A model generated the notes under the pieces. That model did not search any database. It had not been told where the DNA came from and was given only the letters and a program-made list of their open reading frames with translations. Below are positions 15,739-24,785 of a stretch of DNA of 31,089 bases, piece after piece (position 1 is the first letter of the stretch; the number at the start of each line of letters is the position of its first letter). Position numbers and translations under genes: made by a program. Source of the DNA: JAWLFY01 sp964462125. GTDB lineage: Bacteria; Planctomycetota; Planctomycetia; Pirellulales; Pirellulaceae. Location of the stretch: assembly GCA_964462125.1 (NCBI GenBank), contig CAYWXT010000035.1:1-31089 (forward strand), given 5' to 3'.

Positions 15739-17015
15739 TGAGGCATGTCGGGAAGGTCATCGGGAAGATTGTGTGGTTCCCGGTCGGCTGCGTACTTGAG
15801 TTTCGTCGCAGTCTGACCGCCGCCTCCGCCACCCTTTTATTCTTCTTGGTGCTGACGTTGAATATTGTTTGGGGGTACCCCTGGATCGGGATGTTTTCGG
15901 TATGCTTTTCGATCCTCCTGGTCGGATGGGTGGCCAACCGGATCTTTGCCCCGCGCGGGATCCGCGTCAGTGTTCGGTTACCGTCGTCGGTGATGGCGGG
16001 GGAGTCATGGATGGTTCGGCAGCACCTGGAGAATGCCGGACGTATGCCGGCGATGGAACTGCGAGTCCGCTTGGCGGGGCCGTCCGCACGGCGAGCCGGG
16101 CTGCATCTCGGGCCTGCCGACTGGGTGAACCTGATTTCACCGCGTGAGCGCGTCGAAATTCCGGCAACACTGTGCATCGATCGCCGTGGTGTGTGGCAGG
16201 TTCCGGACGTGGTCGTGGAGTCGTTTTTCCCCTTTCAGCTATTCCGCGCGATGCGGCGAATCAAGATCGGAGCCACGATCGCGATCACGCCACGGTTGCT
16301 GCACGCCTCGGAGGAACCGGCGATTCGGGCGGGGCTGACTGCGGTCAGCGGATTGGCGTCCCAGCAGGCCGCGGGATCGTCTGCCGAGTATGTCGGTAGT
16401 CGCGAGTACCAGACGGGGATGACGGTCCGCCACTGGGATTTTGTGTCCTGGGCACGGCTGGGGCGTCCGATTGTCCGCGAGTTCACGACACCTGGACTGC
16501 AAACGATCGTGATCGTGGTCGACACGGGCATCGAGAGGCTGAGAGGATCACTGCGGTCGGGGAAAGCCCGGCGTCGTCTTGAGGCGGAGCAACGGTTCGA
16601 ACATTTGCTCTCGGTCGCGGCGACGGTGTTGGTCGAACGGGGGCGTGGTGACCTTCGCTTTCGGCTGTTCGTCACCGGCGAGGAGGATCGGCGATCCGCT
16701 TCGGACCTTACGCCGGAGGCGGCGACGGTTCCGGGGGACATCGAACCGTTGCTCGTTCGGCTGGCGGCGGCCGAACCGCTTGACCCGGCCGTTGCCGACG
16801 CCCAAATTTCCCGTTTTTTGGCAGGCTCGACGGAGCCGGAAGTGTTGGTGCTCAGCGCCCGCGAGGCGCCGGGATTTATGAGTGCGGGAACGCGTCGCAT
16901 CACGATGATTCGACTTGGCCATTCGGAGGTTGCCGAGCTTCGTGTTTCGACGACGTATCCGGGTCACGGGGACACGACGGTTTCTACGCAGAGCTCAAGC
17001 GAGGTGGTCCGATGA
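15738..17015 (+). CDS. DUF58 domain protein
   Basis: A 425-residue membrane-anchored protein with two membrane segments near the N-terminus (about 31-48 and 50-66), followed by a beta-rich region and then the DUF58 core. The hallmark is EYVGSREYQTGMTVRHWDFV (217-236) followed by SWARLGRPIVREF; TIVIVVDTGIE after it resembles the first strand and metal-binding loop of a von Willebrand A fold. DUF58 proteins are the usual partners of MoxR ATPases. The ATG overlaps the moxR stop by one base, and the gene's own stop overlaps the next ATG (ATGA), so the three proteins are probably made in fixed ratio. An in-frame TTG one codon earlier is less likely. Function within the complex is unknown. Confidence 0.9.
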   Translation: MRHVGKVIGKIVWFPVGCVLEFRRSLTAASATLLFFLVLTLNIVWGYPWIGMFSVCFSILLVGWVANRIFAPRGIRVSVRLPSSVMAGESWMVRQHLENAGRMPAMELRVRLAGPSARRAGLHLGPADWVNLISPRERVEIPATLCIDRRGVWQVPDVVVESFFPFQLFRAMRRIKIGATIAITPRLLHASEEPAIRAGLTAVSGLASQQAAGSSAEYVGSREYQTGMTVRHWDFVSWARLGRPIVREFTTPGLQTIVIVVDTGIERLRGSLRSGKARRRLEAEQRFEHLLSVAATVLVERGRGDLRFRLFVTGEEDRRSASDLTPEAATVPGDIEPLLVRLAAAEPLDPAVADAQISRFLAGSTEPEVLVLSAREAPGFMSAGTRRITMIRLGHSEVAELRVSTTYPGHGDTTVSTQSSSEVVR

Positions 17016-19201
17016 GGAGGCGGCTGCCCGCTTGGGTTCTCGGTGGTCTGTTGATGCTGTTGAGCGGTTTTGTCGGATCGGCCTTTCGGACCGGCTGGCA
17101 AGTCGGCGCCGCTTTCGTTGTCGCGGCGTTGATCGTGGCATTCCGGCTGCGTTGGCGTGGCGGGGGTCAGGACGAATCGGAGAGGATCTCTTCCACAGCC
17201 GGGACCGACGGCGAGCTCGTCACGCCGCGATGGTACAGCTGGCCGCGGACGCGGCAGTGGCTGCACGGCGTTTTCTGGGGCGGGTTGTTTGTGATCACCG
17301 TATTGGCCACGGTCGGCTGGCGGATGAGCGAAGCCCGCAGCGGCGTCACGGTCACGCGAGTTGGAGTCGATTCGGTCGCACACGCGGCACTCTTTCTGAG
17401 CTTTCTGGTGTGGATGCTGACGTTGTCCGGCGGTCACATGGCCTTATTGCCGTTGAGTCTGAGCATTTTGTTGTGCGGCATGGCGGCCGGCGGCGGTGGG
17501 GGGGTCTTGGTCACGCAGGTAGCATTTGCCATGGCGGGGGGGATCGGCTTTGTCGTCGCTTCGCAGATCATCCTGCGACGCGTTTCGGGCGATGCACTCG
17601 ATGTGGCGGGGCCGGTGACGCGCAGCTCTTGGAGTTCACTGTTCGGAGGGGGCCTTAACAATATCGTTTTGGGTGTGGTTTTGTGCGGCGTGCTGATCAC
17701 GACGTCGGTGATGGCGCGGGTGACCCACCAAGCATTGCCCGAGGTGCAGCAACGGGTGGTCCAGTACGTGACCGACACGTTGGAGCGAAGGGGGCCGGAG
17801 GCTGGTGTGAGTGAGGGGCGATACGTCACGGGATCGCAGTTTGGGGCGATGCGAACACAAATGCTCATTTCGCCCCAAGGTCTTGCGTTGCGGGGATACA
17901 GCGATTCGCCGCCGGGCTATTTGCGGGGCAGTGTTTTTGGTCACTACGACGACCGCCGCTGGACCAATCGGAACCCTGACGGGCGGTATTCCACGCATGG
18001 TGGGGAGGCGGAGGAGCCGCTGATGCCGCAGGGGCCAGGGACGGCGGCGCGCACCACGGGTGGGCAACATCGATTGAGACGGTTTCAACTAACCGAGCCA
18101 ACAACGGAGAGGGCGTCGGTGTTGGAGATTCATGGGGTCCCGTCCAAGGGGGCCGTCATCTTCACTCCGCTGGCCAGCCGGTGGATCGAAGCGGCGGCGG
18201 TCAGCCTTGAGGTGTCACCCGACGGCGTCGTCCTTTCGGGGGTCGATATTCGCGCACCCTATATCGTGGGCGTGACGGACTCGGTTCCGCTCCAGCCGCT
18301 TCGGCCTGAACGACAAGAATATCTCCTCCGGGTGCCGCCGGAGCTCGGCCCGGTCACTGGCGACTTTGCGGAGCAACTCTGTTCGCCACAGTCGACGGTG
18401 AAGGCGAAGGCGGGGGCGGTGGCGCGGTTCTTTCAGGACTTCGATTATTCGCTCGATTATTTCCCGCAGCCGGGGCGTACCGAGCCGATCGAACACTTCC
18501 TCCGCAACCGGCATCCGGCGCACTGCGAATACTTCGCGACGGCGACGGCGCTGATCCTTCGCCAGGCCGGAGTGCCGACGCGTTACGCGACCGGCTACGT
18601 GATGTCGGAGCGCGACGAGCGGGACGGTTCGTGGATTGCCCGCAACGGCAATGCGCATGCGTGGGTGGAGGCCTATGACGAGGCGTCGGGTCAATGGTTT
18701 CCCGTTGAATCAACGCCCGGGCGCGCGTATGAGACCTTGCAGGGTGAGCGCGACGAAGAGCTCGCTGCCGGGGACGCTCGAGCGGGGGCAACGGCGGATA
18801 GCGCCAGGGGCGAGGCCGCCTGGTACCAACGGTGGTGGCAGTGGATGCGGACGATCCAGGTGAACGATGTATTGTTCATTCTATTCCGGGGTGCCCGGAT
18901 ACCATTGTTGGTGTTGTTGATCGTTCTGCTGTGGCTCATGTTCAGGTGGAGGCCGGTGGCAAGGCTCGATCCGATCGATCTTCGCAGCCACCGGATGCTC
19001 CACCGCGTCGACCGCAAGCTGCGGCGGCACGCGTTGGTGCGGGCCAACCCGGAGACGCTGCATCAATTTGCTGATCGGGTCGACGCCGCGGCGGATGAAA
19101 TGGGCGCGGAGCCGAACGGCGCGGCGCTGCACCAAGCGGCTCGCTGGTATCGAACCTACGCATCGGCACGTTACCGCGGCCGCGAACCCCAACCGTTGTG
19201 A
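17012..19201 (+). CDS. TgpA-like transglutaminase-domain membrane protein
   Basis: A 729-residue protein with the TgpA layout. The N-terminal part holds about six membrane segments (10-25, 30-45, 87-103, 122-138, 143-159, 165-187) and one more at 217-234. An extracytoplasmic transglutaminase core follows, with the triad at Cys505 (HPAHCEYFATATALILRQAG), His549 (GNAHAWVEAY) and an acidic residue, Glu566, in WFPVESTPG. The glutamate at the third position is seen in several TgpA groups, so activity is not excluded. A last membrane segment (629-645) precedes a cytoplasmic DUF4129-like tail ending in RWYRTYASARYRG. Such proteins are thought to act on periplasmic or surface polypeptides, and the MoxR/DUF58 partners probably regulate or assemble it. 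Convergent with the FHA kinase gene; only four bases separate the stops. Confidence 0.9.
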   Translation: MRRRLPAWVLGGLLMLLSGFVGSAFRTGWQVGAAFVVAALIVAFRLRWRGGGQDESERISSTAGTDGELVTPRWYSWPRTRQWLHGVFWGGLFVITVLATVGWRMSEARSGVTVTRVGVDSVAHAALFLSFLVWMLTLSGGHMALLPLSLSILLCGMAAGGGGGVLVTQVAFAMAGGIGFVVASQIILRRVSGDALDVAGPVTRSSWSSLFGGGLNNIVLGVVLCGVLITTSVMARVTHQALPEVQQRVVQYVTDTLERRGPEAGVSEGRYVTGSQFGAMRTQMLISPQGLALRGYSDSPPGYLRGSVFGHYDDRRWTNRNPDGRYSTHGGEAEEPLMPQGPGTAARTTGGQHRLRRFQLTEPTTERASVLEIHGVPSKGAVIFTPLASRWIEAAAVSLEVSPDGVVLSGVDIRAPYIVGVTDSVPLQPLRPERQEYLLRVPPELGPVTGDFAEQLCSPQSTVKAKAGAVARFFQDFDYSLDYFPQPGRTEPIEHFLRNRHPAHCEYFATATALILRQAGVPTRYATGYVMSERDERDGSWIARNGNAHAWVEAYDEASGQWFPVESTPGRAYETLQGERDEELAAGDARAGATADSARGEAAWYQRWWQWMRTIQVNDVLFILFRGARIPLLVLLIVLLWLMFRWRPVARLDPIDLRSHRMLHRVDRKLRRHALVRANPETLHQFADRVDAAADEMGAEPNGAALHQAARWYRTYASARYRGREPQPL

Positions 19202-19205
19202 CGGC

Positions 19206-20939
19206 TCACGCCAGGGTCTGGCGTTTGGCGAGTTCCTCAGGATCCGGCACCGTGGAGGGCAGGCGCAACTGAAAGCAACTGCCGCCTCCAAACTCGCTGT
19301 CCAGGACTTGAATGTCGCCGCCGTGTTCCCGCAGGATTTTGGCACTCACGGGCAACCCGAGGCCGGTTCCGCGAGCCCCTTTCTTCGATTCGAACAGTGA
19401 AAAAATCCGTTCACGATCTTCTGCGGCAACCCCGGGCCCGTCATCGATGACCTCGACCAACCATCCGCGTGCCGGATCGAAGCGGGTCCGCACCAGAACA
19501 CGTCCCGGGGTGGCCGGATTGGCGTCGTCGTTGGCATTCGCCTTGGCGGCATCGATGGCATTGGTGACGAGATTCAAAACCGCCCGATGGATCGCGTCGG
19601 GGTCGAATACCGCTGGCGGTAGCGACGTGTCGAGCTCGGCGGTCAGTTGGACCTCGACTTCCGCAGCTCGGGAGTGCATCAATTCCACGACATCGCGGAC
19701 GGTTTCATTCAGGTCGGCGTCGACCCGCTCCGGTTCGCGTTCTTTGGAGAAGGTGAGCATATCGAGAACGAGGTTCGAGATTCGTTCCTGGTTTCGATCG
19801 ACGATGCTCCAACCACGACGGATCGCCTCGGTATCGTCACGTTGCAAACCGGCTTCGATCAAATAACTTCCGCCGCGGATTCCTTGCAGGATATTTTTCA
19901 CGTGATGGGAGAGTGTCGCGATCGTCTTGCCCATCGCCGCCAGTCGCTCACTCTGGACGAGTGCCGAATAATAAAAGGTATCTTCGATCGCCAGGGCTGC
20001 TTGATAACCGATGGCGGTGATCAATCGGAGGTGATCGTCGGAGAATTTCTGCCGGCCACCGGTTTGGAGCAGTTGGCCGGGCGAGGTGTAGGTGTCGATG
20101 TAGAGCGCGCCGACGACGTCATAACGTCCTTGGAGCGGGACGCAGAGTGCTTCGCGGACGCCGCCCCGCACGATCGAGGCGGCCGACTCAAAGCGTTCGT
20201 CGTCGCTGGCGTCGCTGGTCCGCACCCCTTCTTTCCGTTCCAGGACGTAATCCAGAATGGTCGTGCTGATCGAAATCCGCTGGTGGTCCTCGGTCGGCTG
20301 GGAGTCGAGCCCTTCGCGGTCGCAACGGGCTGCCGGATGCAGTTGCCCCGATCCCGGGTCACGGAGCATGATACAGCCGCGATCGGCATCGACCCAGTCG
20401 AACACGAGTCGCAAGATCCGCCCCAGGACCTCGTTCAAGTCGTCGCTGCGGCCCACGGCGATCGCCGTCAGGTACATCACCTCCAGCGAGCGGTCCGATT
20501 CATTGTCCGACCGCGACGGCATCCGGACGGAATCTGGGAGTGGTGTGCCTGAACTCGAGAGCGACGAAACGATGCGGCTGGCGTCGTTGGCGCGACTTTG
20601 ATAGACGATGTCGACGCCATGGGCCGCATCCAACGCCGCGGGTTGGCCGGTGCCGGTGAAGATCAGCAGCGTTCCTCCGATCTCCAGCCGGTCGCCGCTT
20701 CGCAACGAGCGGCGATGGATTTTTTCACCATTGACCAGCGTGCCATTGCTGCTGTTCAGATCGATCACCTCACATGAGCCGTGGTCCGCGTCAATGCGGA
20801 TCTCGGCGTGCGTCCGCGATGCCTCGTGATCGAGCAACTGGATCTCGCTCGAGGCGTCGCGGCCAATTCGTTGAACCGGACCGGTCAGCTGGTAGTGCTT
20901 GCCCTGGTCACGGCCGCGAACGACAAACAGGGATGCCAT
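19206..20939 (-). CDS. Soluble FHA-GAF sensor histidine kinase
   Basis: A 577-residue protein with three modules. Residues 1-95 are an FHA domain, which binds phosphothreonine: RIGRDASSEIQLLD, SRTHAEI and LNSSNGTLVNG are textbook motifs. Residues about 160-320 read as a GAF domain (VDADRGCIMLRDP, REALCVPLQGRYDVVGALYI). A kinase core follows: H-box LSHHVKNILQGI with His345 as phospho-acceptor, N-box LNLVTNAIDA (455-464), G1 DDGPGV (499-504) and G2 GTGLGLP. No membrane segment or receiver domain is present, so it is a cytosolic kinase and its response regulator is elsewhere. FHA plus kinase implies cross-talk with Ser/Thr kinases, which are abundant in Planctomycetes. The start ATG 20939 gives the FHA domain immediately. 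Confidence 0.93.
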   Translation of the reverse strand: MASLFVVRGRDQGKHYQLTGPVQRIGRDASSEIQLLDHEASRTHAEIRIDADHGSCEVIDLNSSNGTLVNGEKIHRRSLRSGDRLEIGGTLLIFTGTGQPAALDAAHGVDIVYQSRANDASRIVSSLSSSGTPLPDSVRMPSRSDNESDRSLEVMYLTAIAVGRSDDLNEVLGRILRLVFDWVDADRGCIMLRDPGSGQLHPAARCDREGLDSQPTEDHQRISISTTILDYVLERKEGVRTSDASDDERFESAASIVRGGVREALCVPLQGRYDVVGALYIDTYTSPGQLLQTGGRQKFSDDHLRLITAIGYQAALAIEDTFYYSALVQSERLAAMGKTIATLSHHVKNILQGIRGGSYLIEAGLQRDDTEAIRRGWSIVDRNQERISNLVLDMLTFSKEREPERVDADLNETVRDVVELMHSRAAEVEVQLTAELDTSLPPAVFDPDAIHRAVLNLVTNAIDAAKANANDDANPATPGRVLVRTRFDPARGWLVEVIDDGPGVAAEDRERIFSLFESKKGARGTGLGLPVSAKILREHGGDIQVLDSEFGGGSCFQLRLPSTVPDPEELAKRQTLA

Positions 20940-21155
20940 GGCGGATGCGCGATGGAGGGAGGGGGGGGAACTTGATGAGCGACAGCCTGACAGACCATCC
21001 TACGACGTTTCACTCAGCCCCCAGCATACGGCTCCTTCCGGCGAGCGGCGAGCCGGGGCCCGGCTGCCATCGGGGCCAGTCGTGTCACGTTCCCCAGTCT
21101 GCGGTCCGATTGATCAAGGCGATCCGAGGGGGGCATCACGGCGAAACGTGATGAC

Positions 21156-21161
21156 TATAAT
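21156..21161 (+). promoter_or_regulatory. Perfect -10 hexamer before the second moxR
   Basis: TATAAT is an exact -10 match and stands out in GC-rich surroundings. No good -35 is seen at 16-18 bases. Transcription from about 21168 would fall on an in-frame TTG there and so supports the later ATG 21225 as the true start. Confidence 0.35.
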
Positions 21162-21224
21162 CGGTCATTGGTCAGTGGGAACTGGCGAGCTTGGAAATCC
21201 ACGTACCGCGGACGGGCCATCGCG

Positions 21225-22253
21225 ATGGTGCAACCACCCCCGATCGAGAAATCTGATGATGTCGCCGCAGCGTCGCGGTTACTTGATGCCTGCAACCGCG
21301 TTCGTGGGCAGGTCAGGCGGGTCGTCGTGGGCCAAGACGAAGTGGTCGAACAGCTGTTGATCGCGATTCTCTCCCGAGGCCACTGTCTGCTCGAAGGGGT
21401 GCCGGGACTGGCCAAGACCCTGATCGTGCGGACGCTTGCCCAATCGATGAACCTGACCTTTCGGCGGATCCAATTCACGCCGGACCTGATGCCCGGGGAC
21501 ATTACCGGGACGGAGATCATCCAGCAAGACTCGGCGACCGGGCGGCGACGTTTTGTCTTCGAAAAAGGGCCGGTATTCACCCAGATGCTGCTGGCCGACG
21601 AGATCAATCGCACCCCCCCAAAAACGCAGGCCGCTCTGTTGGAGGCGATGCAGGAGCATGAGGTCACCGCGGCCGGGCACACCTATCGGTTGGAGGAGCC
21701 TTTCTTCGTCCTGGCCACGCAGAACCCAATCGAGCAAGAAGGAACGTATCCGCTGCCCGAGGCGCAGCGGGACCGGTTCCTGTTTCATGTGGTCGTGGAA
21801 TATCCGACGCTGGACCAGGAATCCGAGATCGTCGATCGCACGACGTCGACCTTGGAGACAGCGGCCGAGCCGGTGGTCCAGGGGGAGGAGATCGTCGAGT
21901 TTCAGCGGATCGTCCGCCGGGTACCGCTGCCCCAACACGTCAAGGACTGGGTGCTTCGCGCCGTCCGTTCCCTGCGGCCGGTCGACGACGCCTGCAAGGG
22001 CTGGGTTCGGGAATTGATCGAGTGGGGGCCGGGGCCGCGGGCAAGCCAACAGTTGGTACTGGCATCCAAGGCCCGGGCGCTGCTCCACGCCCGACCGCAT
22101 GTCACCCTCGACGATGTGCAGGCGTTGGCCCTTCCCGTTCTTCGCCACCGGATCGTTCCTACCTTCGCCGCGGAGGCGGAGGGGATCACGGTGGATGACC
22201 TGATCCTGCGGCTGGTTCGCGAGCAGACCGAGGAACCGGCCAAGGCAGTTTAG
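21225..22253 (+). CDS. MoxR-family AAA+ ATPase (second copy)
   Basis: A 342-residue MoxR ATPase of a different subgroup from the one at 14.7 kb. Walker A is EGVPGLAKT (57-65), Walker B LLADEI (122-127) with NRTPPKTQAALLEAM, sensor 1 ATQNPIEQEGTYPLPEAQ (164-181), and the lid ends in LPVLRHRIVPTF. The PGLAKT and EGTYPLPEAQ forms are those of the subgroup that normally precedes DUF58/BatA genes, but here the next gene is a gamma-glutamyltransferase 35 bp away, so it lacks its usual partners locally. ATG 21225 is chosen; an upstream TTG at 21168 would add 19 residues. Divergent from the FHA kinase gene. Partner proteins must be encoded elsewhere. Confidence 0.9.
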   Translation: MVQPPPIEKSDDVAAASRLLDACNRVRGQVRRVVVGQDEVVEQLLIAILSRGHCLLEGVPGLAKTLIVRTLAQSMNLTFRRIQFTPDLMPGDITGTEIIQQDSATGRRRFVFEKGPVFTQMLLADEINRTPPKTQAALLEAMQEHEVTAAGHTYRLEEPFFVLATQNPIEQEGTYPLPEAQRDRFLFHVVVEYPTLDQESEIVDRTTSTLETAAEPVVQGEEIVEFQRIVRRVPLPQHVKDWVLRAVRSLRPVDDACKGWVRELIEWGPGPRASQQLVLASKARALLHARPHVTLDDVQALALPVLRHRIVPTFAAEAEGITVDDLILRLVREQTEEPAKAV

Positions 22254-22288
22254 GATCACCGCTGCTGAGACAAACCCTGCGGGGACCG

Positions 22289-24043
22289 ATGATGCTGACA
22301 CGTCGAACTTGGATGGCTGGGACGACCGGATTGCTGCTGACCCGTTTCCGCCAAGGGGTTGCCCAGGACGCACAGCGGCCGCCGACCACGGCGGCGCCGT
22401 TTGAAGCGGTTCCGGTGGCAACGGGCCGCCGTGCGGTCGCTGCGACGGTTCACCCCCGAGCGACCGAGGCGGCGATGGAGACGTTTCGCCACGGCGGCAA
22501 TGCCGCCGACGCCGCGGTCGCCGCGGGGATCATGTTGGCGGTCGTCGACGGGCACAATTCCGGTCTGGGTGGCGGCTGTTTCATCCTGGCCCGCTCGGCC
22601 GACGGTCAGGTGACGGCGATTGACGGTCGGGAGACGGCTCCTGCGGCGGCTCATCCCCGCATGTATTTCCGCGACGGTGAGCCGGTCCCCACGCTCAGCC
22701 GAACCGGCCCACTCGCCTCCGGCGTTCCTGGCGCCGTGGCCGCTTACCACCGCTTGTCGACCACCCTCGGCACCGGCGGCCGCTGGTCCGCGGCGGTCCG
22801 TGACGCTGCCGAGGTCGCGGAAGAAGGATTCTCGCTGCCCGGCGGCTACGCCAACCGGCTCGCATCGGTGGCCGCCGACCTGCGGCGGTTCGAGGGGTCG
22901 GGCAAAATCTTTCTGCATCCCGATGGGACACCGTTGGCTGCCGGTGAACGGCTGGTACAACCCGATTTGGCGAGGACGCTGCGGGAACTTGCCGACGGTC
23001 CCGACGCCTTCTACCAGGGCCGCTTTGCCGACCTGCTCGATCGCTGGATGGGGCAGAACGAAGGGATTTTGACCAAGGCGGATTTGGCGGCTTATCGAGC
23101 GGTCGATCGTCAGCCAGTCGAGTCACAGTTCCGCTCTCACCGTCTGTTCGGCTTCCCGCCGCCGAGCAGTGGCGGGATTCACGTTGCTCAGATCCTCGGC
23201 ATGTTGGAGCGGTTTGATCTGCCCGCGATCAACGCTGATCGTCCCGTGACCTACCAGCATCTGGTTGCCGAAGCGATGCGTCGCGCGTTCGCCGACCGCG
23301 CCAAATGGCTGGGTGATCCCGACTTCACCCGCGTGCCGCTGGGGCTCGTCGACCCTGATTACCTACGGCAGTTGAGTGCCACGATTCGGGAAGACCACGC
23401 GACCCCGGATGTGGAGGCGGGAATGCCACCTGGGGCAAACGAGCGGTTTTACGGCAACCCGGATCGCCACACGACCCACCTGGCCGCCGCCGACGACCAA
23501 GGCAACTGGGTCGCCATCACGGCAACGGTCAACACCACGTTGGGATCGAAGGTCGTGATCCCGGAAACGGGGGTGGTCATGAACAACGAGATGGACGACT
23601 TCGCCATCGCGCCGGGAGTTCCGAATGTTTTCGGATTGATCGGCCGCGAAGCGAACGCGCCGGAGGCGGGCAAACGGCCGCTGTCGAGCATGAGCCCCAC
23701 GATCGTCCTCCGCGACGATCAACCGGTCCTCAGCTGCGGCGCCGCGGGCGGACCGCGGATCATCTCGGCGACGGCCCAGATCGTCCTCGGCGTGTTGGGA
23801 CTTGGCCAGGATCTTGCCACCGCGATGGCCGCACCGCGAATCCATCACCAATGGCGTCCCGATCGCGTGCACGTGGAATCACGCCACGACGAGGTGATTG
23901 CCGCGGGGCTCCGTCAACTCGGCCATCAGGTCAAACAGGGCGGTTCGATCGGGACCGCTCAAGGGCTCGCACGTGACGTGGAGGGGCAGTTGACCGCGGC
24001 GTCGGAACCGCGACTGGACAGCAGCGGGGCGTCGGCGATGTAG
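22289..24043 (+). CDS. ggt: Gamma-glutamyltransferase
   Basis: A 584-residue Ntn-hydrolase that cleaves or transfers the gamma-glutamyl group of glutathione and related peptides. The proenzyme should self-cleave before Thr395 in DRHTTHLAAAD, the equivalent of E. coli Thr391, giving a large subunit of about 370 and a small one of 190 residues. Other family motifs are GNAADAAVAAGIMLAVV, NSGLGGGCF (90-98), IDGRETAP (111-118), NEMDDFA, KRPLSSMSPT and CGAAGGPRI. The N-terminus LTRRTWMAGTTGLLL has two arginines before a hydrophobic stretch and a likely cleavage after VAQ, so export by Sec or Tat to the periplasm is probable. Two ATG codons occur in tandem; either is possible. It may be co-transcribed with the moxR 35 bp upstream. 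Length and motifs are normal. Confidence 0.95.
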   Translation: MMLTRRTWMAGTTGLLLTRFRQGVAQDAQRPPTTAAPFEAVPVATGRRAVAATVHPRATEAAMETFRHGGNAADAAVAAGIMLAVVDGHNSGLGGGCFILARSADGQVTAIDGRETAPAAAHPRMYFRDGEPVPTLSRTGPLASGVPGAVAAYHRLSTTLGTGGRWSAAVRDAAEVAEEGFSLPGGYANRLASVAADLRRFEGSGKIFLHPDGTPLAAGERLVQPDLARTLRELADGPDAFYQGRFADLLDRWMGQNEGILTKADLAAYRAVDRQPVESQFRSHRLFGFPPPSSGGIHVAQILGMLERFDLPAINADRPVTYQHLVAEAMRRAFADRAKWLGDPDFTRVPLGLVDPDYLRQLSATIREDHATPDVEAGMPPGANERFYGNPDRHTTHLAAADDQGNWVAITATVNTTLGSKVVIPETGVVMNNEMDDFAIAPGVPNVFGLIGREANAPEAGKRPLSSMSPTIVLRDDQPVLSCGAAGGPRIISATAQIVLGVLGLGQDLATAMAAPRIHHQWRPDRVHVESRHDEVIAAGLRQLGHQVKQGGSIGTAQGLARDVEGQLTAASEPRLDSSGASAM

Positions 24044-24054
24044 GGGACGCACAT

Positions 24055-24071
24055 CCGGCTCGCCGAGCCGG
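24055..24071 (+). terminator. GC-rich hairpin after ggt, weak terminator candidate
   Basis: CCGGCTCGCCGAGCCGG can form a six-pair stem with a five-base loop 11 bases after the ggt stop. There is no following T-run, so intrinsic termination is doubtful. Confidence 0.3.
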
Positions 24072-24173
24072 CGGCGTTGCGATGCTGGCCAGAACCGTTA
24101 CATTCGACGTTCGAGCCGCGTCTCTGGCGCCGGCCCTGTATTCTCGCATCGCCCCTATCCAGGAATCCGCATT

Positions 24174-24785
24174 GTGACCGCGTCACCGTCGCTTTCCGAA
24201 CGTAAGCAGGCCATTCGCCAAGCCGCCCACGAAGCCCGGCGGGCCCAGGAAGACAAGGATGGCGTGAGCCGCGTCATCACCGATCGTGTGTTGCAGCTCG
24301 ATGCCTACCGGCGGGCGGAGTGTGTGATGTGGTACGTCGATGTGCGGGCGGAGGTGCGTACCCGCCACGCCCTGCCCGATGCGGTGGCCAGCGGCAAGAG
24401 GACCGTCATTCCTTATTGCGTCGAGGGTGAACTGGAACTGTTTCATCTGGAGTCGATGGAGGAGCTGGAGTTGGGGATGTACAAGATCCTAGAACCCCGC
24501 GCGTCGCTTCGCGAGGTCGCCTCGAAACGGGTGGGGGTCGACCAGCTCGATCTGATTCTGGTTCCCGGCGTCGCGTTTGATTCCCGGGGCGGCCGCACCG
24601 GTCACGGCAAAGGCTACTACGACAAGTTGCTTGAGAATGCGAAGCCGGAGACACCTTTGGTGGCACTCGCCTTCGAGTGTCAAATGTTCGACGAGATCCC
24701 GATGCAGGAGCACGATATCTACATGGACAACGTGGTGACCGAAAAGGATGTCTACACCGGCATCGGCCGCTCCCATCATGGCTGA
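24174..24785 (+). CDS. 5-formyltetrahydrofolate cyclo-ligase family protein
   Basis: A 203-residue protein of the family that converts 5-formyltetrahydrofolate to 5,10-methenyltetrahydrofolate with ATP. The family signature is clear: LILVPGVAFDSRGGRTGHGK (127-146) followed by GYYDKLL; the N-terminal LSERKQAIRQAAHEARR matches the usual helix that carries the ATP-site lysine and arginines. The start is GTG 24174, with AGGA about 10 bases upstream. Its last eight bases overlap the start of the formyltransferase gene fhcD, so the two are translationally coupled. That pairing suggests a role on tetrahydromethanopterin rather than, or besides, folate; this is inference. The plain housekeeping function remains the simplest reading. 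Confidence 0.88.
   Translation: MTASPSLSERKQAIRQAAHEARRAQEDKDGVSRVITDRVLQLDAYRRAECVMWYVDVRAEVRTRHALPDAVASGKRTVIPYCVEGELELFHLESMEELELGMYKILEPRASLREVASKRVGVDQLDLILVPGVAFDSRGGRTGHGKGYYDKLLENAKPETPLVALAFECQMFDEIPMQEHDIYMDNVVTEKDVYTGIGRSHHG

Noticed and set aside
14734..19201. MoxR-DUF58-transglutaminase operon as a defence or toxin-type ternary system
   Set aside because: No nuclease, vWA effector or other immune component is present; the arrangement is the common housekeeping cluster.
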